Shown in pieces: positions 22,170 to 28,821 of a stretch of DNA of 28,821 nt. Both the position numbers and the translations under genes were made by a program. This DNA comes from a virus. The stretch lies in IMG/VR virus record IMGVR_UViG_3300030419_003249, positions 1 to 28,821 of that record, one strand, 5' to 3'. The stretch's first letter is position 1, and every line of letters starts with the position of its first letter. The notes below the pieces were generated by a model. It had not been told where the DNA came from. It did not search any database and was given only the letters and a program-made list of their open reading frames with translations.

Positions 22170-23140
22170 AATTTATATTCCTTATAATTTAATAAATCTT
22201 TTTCTGTGAATATTTTTCCATTTGGAAATTTGAGAGGATTCCAAGATTTTTCTAGAGTTTCATTATCATGAACCACACGGAGAAAGTGTATTTCCTTATT
22301 AAAACATTTTTGTTTCCACAATTTCCAATCTATTGTTACAAATTTACCAAAAATTTCCATCATCTTAGGATAACATTGTAAATATATCATCCACAAATAT
22401 AAATAATGTTCCACATGATTAATTGCTTTATATGGTATATGGCCTTCAGATATATTATATGATTGTAGATTAATATTTCTCCTACCTATTCTAAACGGTG
22501 TTATATAAGAAGAATAATTATCACTATCCCATGTATGAAAATTAATCTGATTATCAAATATACCACATATTCTCAAAATGGTTGCAGATGGTGCAATCCA
22601 TCTTCCATCGCAACCAAGTTCTAGTCCTTTAAATAACCTCGGGGCATGACATGATATCACAACACCATCTTGCTCTCTAGAAAACAAAATTTGATAACTT
22701 GCAACTACAGTTGTATTTCCAAATAATTTATATTTTAAAATAAAATCTTCAAGGTCTTTCCATTTTTCATTTATATCATATTTGTAAATACGAGGATTAA
22801 AACCTAATGAATTTGCAAACTTTGTTGCTCTCTCATGATCTGGAGTTAATATAACATTTCCACCAGTAAAAATACCCTGCACTATCTCAATCGTATCTTC
22901 AGTTATTTTTCTTTCATCTATTAAATCACGAATGCAACACAGAACAAAACTACTATCCATACCACCACTGTATCCTAATATTAGTTTTGGGTATGTATCA
23001 ACCATTTCCAAAAGAACTCGTTTGCCGTGTTCTTTCGCCGCAAAAATATTTTCCGATATGTATAATGGGGAATTAATAATAATGTCAAAAGATTCCCCAA
23101 AATCTTTTGGAAGACTTTTAATATTAAATATACTTTTCAT
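22166..23140 (-). CDS. PP-loop ATP pyrophosphatase (copy A), first gene of cassette
   Basis: A 324-aa protein with PP-loop LGYSGGMDSSFVLCCIRDL at about 55-73, preceded by KRVLLEMVDTYPK. It shares IEIVQGIF, YSSYITPFR, WMIYLQCYPKMMEIFGKF and a C-terminal KDLLNY with copy B, so the two are clear paralogues. An asparagine-synthetase-type adenylation chemistry is expected from the family; the acceptor is unknown. It starts 9 nt after the gp16 stop without a convincing Shine-Dalgarno, so it probably depends on transcription and perhaps translation from the gp13-gp16 run. Confidence 0.82.
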   Translation of the reverse strand: MKSIFNIKSLPKDFGESFDIIINSPLYISENIFAAKEHGKRVLLEMVDTYPKLILGYSGGMDSSFVLCCIRDLIDERKITEDTIEIVQGIFTGGNVILTPDHERATKFANSLGFNPRIYKYDINEKWKDLEDFILKYKLFGNTTVVASYQILFSREQDGVVISCHAPRLFKGLELGCDGRWIAPSATILRICGIFDNQINFHTWDSDNYSSYITPFRIGRRNINLQSYNISEGHIPYKAINHVEHYLYLWMIYLQCYPKMMEIFGKFVTIDWKLWKQKCFNKEIHFLRVVHDNETLEKSWNPLKFPNGKIFTEKDLLNYKEYKL

Positions 23141-23149
23141 AATTAAAAA

Positions 23150-23563
23150 CTATTTTTCTTTCAACATCTTCTGCAATTCAGCAGTACTCCCTACAAATAA
23201 AGCGTTAGTCACACTCTTCGGTGCATTATCTGGCACCTCTTTCAGTTTTTTCATTTTTTCTTGTAAGTCTCCAAGTTTTTCAGTAACCTCTGCAACTTGC
23301 TTAATAAGATTTCCAGCAACCTCATATGCTCTTGGGTGGTCTGATTCTTTTGCGAGCTCCAATATTCCTTCGACGGCATCAGTTCCCCTTTCAACTAAGT
23401 TATAAAAGTTTTGTCTCTGATATGCATAATCTCTCTCTATGTCATTTTCATCACCATAATCTCTTCCAGATATTGGTGGTTTAGGAGAGACGACCTCTGC
23501 AAGAGAGGAGTGTTCAGACATATTATCAATTACACCTAGTGCTTTATCAATAGAATTATTCAT
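23150..23563 (-). CDS. gp16: gp16 small terminase subunit
   Basis: A 137-aa protein from the ATG at 23561-23563, which overlaps the gp15 stop and has AGGTG upstream; a GTG at 23569 is the alternative. The central stretch DYAYQRQNFYNLVERGTDAV, then ILELAKESDHPRAYEVAGNL and a coiled coil (EVTEKLGDLQEKMKKLKE), is typical of T4-like small terminases (T4 gp16 is 164 aa), which form rings and regulate the gp17 ATPase and genome recognition. In T4 it adjoins gp17; here six genes intervene. Confidence 0.9.
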   Translation of the reverse strand: MNNSIDKALGVIDNMSEHSSLAEVVSPKPPISGRDYGDENDIERDYAYQRQNFYNLVERGTDAVEGILELAKESDHPRAYEVAGNLIKQVAEVTEKLGDLQEKMKKLKEVPDNAPKSVTNALFVGSTAELQKMLKEK

Positions 23564-24356
23564 CGTCACCTGTCACGGGGTTAAGTTCTTTAGCATCTTG
23601 AAAGAATGATGTGGTTTCATTAAATCCGAAATCATCATCAGCATCTGCACTGAATGGGTCTGGCTTAACAGTGTATCTTTGTTCTCTTGTTGGTGATTTA
23701 TCTGGCATATCTGTATATTGATCCACAATTGCAGTTTTGATGACACCAGTAGATGTAACCGGGCCATATAGATAAAATTTAGCAGTAAAGTCTAATGTAT
23801 AGATAAGAGCTCTACGTTGATCAAAATCGCCCTGATAATTATCTTCATAACTAATACCATTTAAGATAATTGGAACATCTCTTTTGATACCCATATCAGC
23901 CATATCATTAATCGTGATTGTATAATCTGGTTGAAAATATGGTAGAATTTGTTCGACAATTTGTAGAGCATCATCAGATTGTTTTGCCATAACATATAAC
24001 TGTATTGAAAGATTATATGGAACAGGCATAAATTGAGTATCTAATTCTCTACTTGTAGCACCTTTTACTTTTTTAAATTTTTGAACACGATTTAATTTAC
24101 GAGTAGGATCATACGACAAATTTTGAATTTCAAACCCAATACGAGGAAGAGTAACTGCAACTTTGCTTCCTAAATCTGGATCAGCTCTAAGACGAACAAG
24201 AAACTTTTCCCTAGGCCCATATGCAAGAGGAACTTTCATAGATTGAGCAACATTACCAGAACTATCTTTGCGAACTAGTTGTATATTATTAAATGTAGTA
24301 CCAAACCCTACGATTACTTTGCGTATAGTTTCATGGTAAAATTGTTGACCTAACAT
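23556..24356 (-). CDS. gp15: gp15 tail completion/sheath terminator protein
   Basis: A 266-aa protein (T4 gp15 is 272 aa). Diagnostic stretches are FYHETIRKVIVGFGTTFNNI (about 5-24), KVPLAYGPREKFLVRL (about 41-56), LPRIGFEIQ, VPYNLSIQLYVMAKQSDDAL and QIVEQILPYFQPDYTITIND, ending with DFTAKFYLYGPV. gp15 caps the tail and joins it to the neck (gp13/gp14). The C-terminal 50 residues are acidic and variable. A GGGGGA in the last codons of gp14 serves as ribosome binding site. Confidence 0.94.
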   Translation of the reverse strand: MLGQQFYHETIRKVIVGFGTTFNNIQLVRKDSSGNVAQSMKVPLAYGPREKFLVRLRADPDLGSKVAVTLPRIGFEIQNLSYDPTRKLNRVQKFKKVKGATSRELDTQFMPVPYNLSIQLYVMAKQSDDALQIVEQILPYFQPDYTITINDMADMGIKRDVPIILNGISYEDNYQGDFDQRRALIYTLDFTAKFYLYGPVTSTGVIKTAIVDQYTDMPDKSPTREQRYTVKPDPFSADADDDFGFNETTSFFQDAKELNPVTGDDE

Positions 24357-24362
24357 TATTAA

Positions 24363-25376
24363 TTATCCCCCTACATCACCAAATGGATTTTTCTCACTGA
24401 AATCAAGAACTGAATTTGCAGCAGTTGCTGAAATTGATCCATCTTCAGTTTCAAACAATTCATTTTGCGCCATATCATCTATATTATTTTCTGTCGTACC
24501 GTCACCTATTATATATGTTTCTTGTATCAAGTATTCTCCTGTCTCAGCAAGAAGCACACCAGCAGATGTTGTCATATCACTCGTTTCTAGTGCAACAATA
24601 TCATCACCATCGGTATTATGCATAATACGACCTTGTTCTGTTTCAAGATTCAATGCATCAATAGTAGCAGTTTCCATTTCTAAAGTAAATTGATAAATAC
24701 CAACATCTGTGCTTAGAGAATCTTCAATTGCATCAATTGCACTAACATCAGTATCCAATACTTCAGAACTATAGTCAAAGAGACGGCACCGCATTTTATA
24801 AACAGGGTTATTGTCTAATTGAAAATATGGGTCATCATGATCAACAAAATTTATTTGGAATATTTTTGCAAGGATAGGATGATAAATTAAATCTCCTTCA
24901 AGTGGTCTATCTGAATCTGTTGATGTTGCTTCAGAAATAATATAACCACTTTCAAACGAAGCAGAAGCTTCAACCGTTCCACTATCAATAGTTCCATCTT
25001 CTAATAAGATAGAACCGCTAAGTGTGTCTGTTCCCGCCTCTATAGTAATTTGTTTAGTAAGGTCTTGAAATCTTTTCTTTGCAACAACAAATGTAGCTTC
25101 ACTTAAATTTTGTAAACCAAATTGATTAATTATTTCTCTTTCGCCAGCAAAACCTCCTTCACTGTTTTCCATATACATTTCAATTTTAGCTTGTGTGGTA
25201 AACTTAGAAAGACTATCTGTTCCAAGAATCGTATCTTCATTCACAAGAGTACGGTCAAGATAATGAACATCATGGCCATGTATCTGGATTGCCTCAATTA
25301 TTAAATCTCTGTAGAGATTTTGTTCTGTTGAAATTGCTGCAACATTACTGGTATGGAATATCGAATTGACAGCCAT
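24363..25376 (-). CDS. gp14: gp14 neck protein
   Basis: A 337-aa neck protein, longer than T4 gp14 (256 aa). The N-terminal EQNLYRDLIIEAIQIHGHDV, DRTLVNEDTILG and KIEMYMENSEGG, followed by ATFVVAKKRF, are the conserved gp14 core. The extra length comes from Glu/Asp/Thr/Ser-rich segments, such as GSILLEDGTIDSG (about 121-133) with SGYIISEATS, and VLLAETGEYLIQE further on. These look like repeated beta-hairpin decorations; a similar unit occurs in the 150-aa protein at 10367-10819. It works with gp13 to connect head and tail. Confidence 0.92.
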   Translation of the reverse strand: MAVNSIFHTSNVAAISTEQNLYRDLIIEAIQIHGHDVHYLDRTLVNEDTILGTDSLSKFTTQAKIEMYMENSEGGFAGEREIINQFGLQNLSEATFVVAKKRFQDLTKQITIEAGTDTLSGSILLEDGTIDSGTVEASASFESGYIISEATSTDSDRPLEGDLIYHPILAKIFQINFVDHDDPYFQLDNNPVYKMRCRLFDYSSEVLDTDVSAIDAIEDSLSTDVGIYQFTLEMETATIDALNLETEQGRIMHNTDGDDIVALETSDMTTSAGVLLAETGEYLIQETYIIGDGTTENNIDDMAQNELFETEDGSISATAANSVLDFSEKNPFGDVGG

Positions 25377-25379
25377 AAC

Positions 25380-26198
25380 TTATCCTATCATATGCATAGG
25401 TGGTAATTCAAAAGCTAATTGTATTTGTTCTTCCAATCTAACAATTTCTTCCTGTGCTTGACTGTATAAAGTGTCACCATTCATAGTTACACCACCTAAC
25501 ATTGTAACACCAGAAAACTTAGATAAGTTTGCTCCCCATTGTCTTTTTAGTAATGCAGTTGCGTATCTTTTTAAATAAATATCATCATATATGTCTGTGT
25601 ATGATGTTGGATCAAGTTTTCTCCAACACTCAATTACGATATAATCCTCATCAGCAGTTACATCATTTGCCCAATCCATATCAATATACAAACGATTTTG
25701 ATGCTGATTAAATCTTAATGGTGTTTCACCAATTAATATATGCTCCAAATAATCTAGATGTTTCATTGTCATATCATAATGTATAACAGATTGTGAAGAG
25801 AAATCATAAAGGTCATTCAGTCGTAATTGATAACGAACATCAAACATATTTGATGTAGAACCTTCATTAAAAGGAAATACTTGAACTACGGATAATACTG
25901 TATCGGGAACAGGAATCCAATTCTTTCCTTCTTTCCAATCAGCAGTTATAGTACCATCAAGCTTATCTGTAGCAGTTACCGTAGTATCAGAACGAGCTCG
26001 AGTTACATCATCACTTGAAATCAAGTGTTTCAAATACATTTTTTCCACGCCGTCGTAGTGATATTGTGAAAAATATTGAAGAGCTTCATCTATTCTGTCA
26101 TCTGCTTGGTCATCTGACACATTAACATCAACAACTCCATAACCAAGTGCTCTTAGACAATAACTTTTGAATGTAGCTTTTGTTGTTGGTACGGCCAT
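25380..26198 (-). CDS. gp13: gp13 neck protein
   Basis: A 272-aa protein (T4 gp13 is 309 aa). The opening TKATFKSYCLRALGYGVVDV with VSDDQADDRIDEALQYFSQY (about 27-46), then GVEKMYLKHLI, is the conserved marine T4-like gp13 N-terminus. The later WIPVPDTVLSVVQVFPF, DYIVIECWRKLDP and LKRQWGANLSKF also fit. It forms the neck ring on the portal and receives the tail. The ATG overlaps the previous stop (TAATG). Confidence 0.93.
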   Translation of the reverse strand: MAVPTTKATFKSYCLRALGYGVVDVNVSDDQADDRIDEALQYFSQYHYDGVEKMYLKHLISSDDVTRARSDTTVTATDKLDGTITADWKEGKNWIPVPDTVLSVVQVFPFNEGSTSNMFDVRYQLRLNDLYDFSSQSVIHYDMTMKHLDYLEHILIGETPLRFNQHQNRLYIDMDWANDVTADEDYIVIECWRKLDPTSYTDIYDDIYLKRYATALLKRQWGANLSKFSGVTMLGGVTMNGDTLYSQAQEEIVRLEEQIQLAFELPPMHMIG

Positions 26199-26455
26199 TA
26201 CTTATCTACCAATTGTTGTAAGAGATTCTTTATTTCATGCATCTCTGATTTTAAACTATTTATCTCTCTGGTTGCAGTTCTAATAGCATCTCTTTGTTCT
26301 TCTTCCTCTATAAGTCTTTTCTTTGCATCCAATGCTCTCTTTTTTGCTTTTTCGTATGCAGACCTATTTCGATTTATAACAACTCCTGGCACATGTTTGT
26401 CTTTTTTCATGTCAGGAAAATCTTTCACATTTTCATATCTACTTTCATCAATCAT
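26198..26455 (-). CDS. Small coiled-coil protein upstream of gp13
   Basis: An 85-aa, highly charged protein. Residues 34-70 form a long Lys/Glu/Arg/Ala helix (EKAKKRALDAKKRLIEEEEQ), followed by a leucine-heptad tail (SLKSEMHEIKNLLQQLVDK), so a coiled-coil oligomer is likely. Its ATG overlaps the stop of the preceding structural gene, and its stop overlaps the gp13 start (TAATG), so it is tightly coupled to virion genes. Similar small proteins occur beside gp13 in marine T4-like phages; I know of no assigned function. GATAAATA (26255-26262) inside it could be a late promoter for gp13, with low certainty. Confidence 0.6.
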   Translation of the reverse strand: MIDESRYENVKDFPDMKKDKHVPGVVINRNRSAYEKAKKRALDAKKRLIEEEEQRDAIRTATREINSLKSEMHEIKNLLQQLVDK

Positions 26456-28380
26456 TATATCGCCAACGCAATTGCTCGAAGGTCACCGATTCGAGGAACC
26501 TGTGCCATATTAGTTGATTGCATAACAATTTTAATAGAAAAAGAAATAAATTCTGTAAGAGGAGTTCCAATACCATCATCAGTAACACCAGCACTATATA
26601 CATACTCTTGAAAATCATTCTCCCCAAGAGAAGGATTAACAGAAACATCAGGAGAACCATCTGTATTAAAAAAACGATATTCCAAATCGTCAAAATCTAT
26701 AGAATCTTCACTTCCTAAAATTCTATACAATAATTTAATTTCAGCATCTGACGGTCTGTTTGCAGTGAGCAAAACTTTTATAGCAGTAGCAGGACTTTCT
26801 AATATAACTTTTTTAGTCATGTAAATTGCAGCATTATTATCTCCATCTGGGTCTGTAGATGGAACATATGTAAGATTTGATGCAAGGTCAGAAGCAGAAT
26901 CAATATTGTTTATTCTATTTGCAATAGAAACCCATGACATTCTTTTAGTATCTATAACTGGTGATAGATTTTTTTTACTGCTTCCCATAGTTATTGTTTT
27001 AATATATGATTTATCACCACCCATTTCATTTGTTTCATTGATAGTCGATGCAATCATAAATGGATTATCAAAATTATGATTATCATTTAAAGGCATTGAA
27101 ATAGCATTAGTTTCAGTTGTTTGAGTAAATGATGTTTCAGTTCCAGACACGCTAGTTGCAGTCGTCGGCCGGATCTGCGCTGTAACTGTAGTTTTTGGAA
27201 ATTCCAGCAGACCGATGCTAGAATGGCCGGTGCAAATTATATGATTTTCTGAAGCAGTAACAGAAGTTCCACCATTTTGAGCTTCTGATCCACTGCCGCC
27301 ATCAAATGCAGGGCTTGTAGTTAAAGTAATACTATATGAATCTATATCAAGATTACCGAGTGTAGTGTGCGTTGCATTGACCTCTGTTAAAGGAACTTTA
27401 TGTAATTGATAAAATTCAACGGTGGCCCCAGTTGAATGTGAAGCAGCTGTAGTATTATTTTGAGCTCGAACCAAACTAGATACAGCAGTGTCAGATATAG
27501 CAGTATAATACATAATTTCATCATCAATTTTAATATACCAACGAGGAGTAGAATCTGCTGTTCTCGACCATTTTCCAGTTGTTAAATTAAAATTAGTGCC
27601 AGAAGTTAAAGTTAATGTTGTTGCAGTCGAAGTAATACCAGCAGCAAGTGTCGTGGACAATCCAGACACAGCACCAGAAATTGTCACATTATTTGTCGTA
27701 TTATACATTCCATGATCTTTGTGAGTTACTTTCAATGCAGTGCTACCATGAGTAAATGTTAAGGGATTGTTTAATAATCTTTTTGATGGTAAAGAATCAT
27801 TATTTAATACCACAGAGGCGTCTGCTGAAATATCAAATTTTGCCACTTTAGCCCTTACTTTTAAATCTTCCATTGGAGACATTGCCCACGATCTATTATT
27901 TGTTGACTTGAAAAGATTTCCCATAAGAGGTTGTTTATCTAATAATTTACCACCAAGTAATGAGGGTTCACCTAATCTAGCAATAAATAATTTATATTCT
28001 GGAGAATTACACATAATAACTAACGCATACATTTCCGCTTCTTGAATATAAACTGGAGCAGGAAAAGTGAATGTTGTTTCAACATCTCCAAGATCAGATG
28101 TATTAACATCCTCTGAATTCAAAATTACTCTAGAAAAAGGCAAAACAGTTTGAGTTGGAGCTCCAGACTGAACTGTTCTTAATTCCACAGTTATAGGTAA
28201 AAGTTCATCTTTTCCGAAAAAAAATAAATCAATTGAAGTTAGAAAAGCACCACCTCTGAAGTCACCTGCTAATGAAGCGTCATATGTAGCTGACATGGTA
28301 GCTGGGAGTTCAAAAGTTTGCGCCAAAGGATGAATATCGTGTTCTCTTCTAATTTCTTTAGCATTTAGAATATTTGCCAT
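26455..28380 (-). CDS. Large baseplate/fibre-type structural protein
   Basis: A 641-aa protein. The N-terminal half (DIHPLAQTFELPATMS, FRGGAFLTSIDLFFFGKD, PITVELRTVQSGAPTQTVLP, FTFPAPVYIQEAEMYALVIM) matches a beta-sandwich motif found in large structural proteins of T4-like cyanophages, often annotated as tail-fibre or gp10-like. Residues of about 248-325 form a separate Thr/Ser-rich module with IKIDDEIMYYTAI, SLVRAQNNTTAASHSTGATV, a repeat domain common in marine phage virion proteins. The C-terminal part (KKVILESPATAIKVLLTANR, IKLLYRILGSEDSIDFDDLE) is also typical. A baseplate wedge or pin role is plausible but not proven. GGAG precedes the ATG, which overlaps the previous stop. Confidence 0.68.
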   Translation of the reverse strand: MANILNAKEIRREHDIHPLAQTFELPATMSATYDASLAGDFRGGAFLTSIDLFFFGKDELLPITVELRTVQSGAPTQTVLPFSRVILNSEDVNTSDLGDVETTFTFPAPVYIQEAEMYALVIMCNSPEYKLFIARLGEPSLLGGKLLDKQPLMGNLFKSTNNRSWAMSPMEDLKVRAKVAKFDISADASVVLNNDSLPSKRLLNNPLTFTHGSTALKVTHKDHGMYNTTNNVTISGAVSGLSTTLAAGITSTATTLTLTSGTNFNLTTGKWSRTADSTPRWYIKIDDEIMYYTAISDTAVSSLVRAQNNTTAASHSTGATVEFYQLHKVPLTEVNATHTTLGNLDIDSYSITLTTSPAFDGGSGSEAQNGGTSVTASENHIICTGHSSIGLLEFPKTTVTAQIRPTTATSVSGTETSFTQTTETNAISMPLNDNHNFDNPFMIASTINETNEMGGDKSYIKTITMGSSKKNLSPVIDTKRMSWVSIANRINNIDSASDLASNLTYVPSTDPDGDNNAAIYMTKKVILESPATAIKVLLTANRPSDAEIKLLYRILGSEDSIDFDDLEYRFFNTDGSPDVSVNPSLGENDFQEYVYSAGVTDDGIGTPLTEFISFSIKIVMQSTNMAQVPRIGDLRAIALAI

Positions 28381-28821
28381 TATTTTTTCTCCGCAATCAT
28401 GTTATCTTTAAATTCATGTTTTTCACCAAATATTACCATAAATCTTAGTAAAGCAAATAACGCAATCATTCCATATGTATTGATTTTACCTTTTTTTGCA
28501 ACAAATTCAGATATTGGATAACCAACACACATTAACATTTTACCTAACTTACTTCCTTTTTCTCTAATGCCCATCTCATGTGCCATTTGTATTGCCCAAG
28601 GTGTTGCAATTGCTTGGGCCCATTTTATGGCCCAATTTGCTTGTCTTTTAAGTCTTTCTTTATCATCTTCAATCCACCACATTACAGGTTTAATACCTTC
28701 TGGGTCTTTACCATTCATCCACTCAACAACAACTTGAGCCCATGCATGATATCCCTTAATAATATTTGGGTGGGTAATTGCAAGTTGTCTGCCGTATTCT
28801 TGGTCAGCAGCAAAAATGTCG
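28380..28821 (-). CDS. Unknown protein, 5'-truncated by window edge
   Basis: The frame is open to the right edge, giving about 147 C-terminal residues; the ATG at 28718 is internal, because the coding sense continues upstream of it without a break (DIFAADQEYGRQLAITHPNI, then WAQVVVEWMN). The sequence is rich in Trp and Ile (KPVMWWIEDDKERLKRQAN, WAIKWAQAIATPWAIQ). There is one hydrophobic stretch near the C-terminus (YGMIALFALLRFMVIFG) that could be a membrane-associated helix. It ends with TAATG overlapping the start of the structural gene. I do not recognise the family. Confidence 0.6.
   Translation of the reverse strand, partial: DIFAADQEYGRQLAITHPNIIKGYHAWAQVVVEWMNGKDPEGIKPVMWWIEDDKERLKRQANWAIKWAQAIATPWAIQMAHEMGIREKGSKLGKMLMCVGYPISEFVAKKGKINTYGMIALFALLRFMVIFGEKHEFKDNMIAEKK

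Noticed and set aside
22395-22402. Plus-strand TATAAATA inside PP-loop A
   Set aside because: No plus-strand gene follows, and such octamers are expected by chance in AT-rich coding DNA.
18266-23140. Cassette as a queuosine/7-deazaguanine DNA-modification pathway (PP-loop as QueC)
   Set aside because: None of the PP-loop proteins shows the QueC cysteine zinc site, and no QueD, QueE, FolE or transglycosylase-like gene is nearby.
22932-23405. 157-aa open frame on the plus strand across gp16 and PP-loop A
   Set aside because: It is antisense to two well-supported genes, spans their junction and has no recognisable motifs, ribosome binding site or promoter.

Overview
This window looks like part of the core structural and replication block of a marine T4-like myovirus (cyanophage/pelagiphage-type gene order), not a bacterial chromosome. 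It is AT-rich and packed with overlapping genes. All genes but one lie on the minus strand, so the natural reading order is right to left. Recognisable T4 homologues appear in the usual marine order: gp13, gp14, gp15, gp16, gp17, gp18, gp19, gp20, a prohead core region, gp21, gp22, gp23, a tail-tube-fold protein, uvsY, uvsW, gp55, gp47, gp46. Assignments rest on reading the translated proteins and on synteny; no database search was run.

Layout from right to left. 28821-23150 holds a 5'-partial unknown protein, a 641-aa baseplate/fibre-type structural protein, a small coiled-coil protein, the neck proteins gp13 and gp14, the tail completion protein gp15 and small terminase gp16. 23140-18266 is an accessory cassette of six genes wedged between gp16 and gp17, which are adjacent in T4. 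It holds three PP-loop ATP pyrophosphatases of asparagine-synthetase type and three proteins with Fe(II)/2-oxoglutarate-oxygenase signatures, in the order PP-loop, oxygenase x3, PP-loop, PP-loop. 18237-11815 carries large terminase gp17, sheath gp18, tube gp19 and portal gp20, with one small plus-strand HNH-like gene between gp17 and gp18. 11782-6921 is the head assembly block (two or three small unknown or core proteins, protease gp21, scaffold gp22, capsid gp23). 6851-1 is a second tail-tube-fold protein, an unknown 143-aa protein, uvsY, two further 2OG-Fe(II) oxygenases, uvsW, an Sm-like small protein, late sigma gp55, gp47, an endonuclease VII-like gene and the start of gp46.

Regulation visible in the sequence. 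T4-type late promoters (TATAAATA, or NATAAATA as in cyanophages) lie just upstream of gp18, gp22, gp23, the post-gp23 gene and the plus-strand HNH gene. In the last two the motif is so close to the ATG that the messages should be leaderless or nearly so. gp55, which would recognise these promoters, has instead a host sigma70-like promoter whose -35 lies inside a perfect inverted repeat. A strong intrinsic terminator follows gp23, and a hairpin overlaps the portal gene's ribosome binding site.

The candidate for an undescribed system is the gp16-gp17 cassette, which shows internal duplication and chimerism. Adenylating PP-loop enzymes plus hydroxylases suggest a two-step chemical modification (amide or amine ligation and hydroxylation) of an unknown substrate. 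Including the uvsY-uvsW pair, there are five oxygenase-like genes in under 29 kb. The substrate cannot be read from the sequence. No intergenic stretch exceeds about 110 bases, and no tRNA, CRISPR or insertion sequence was seen.
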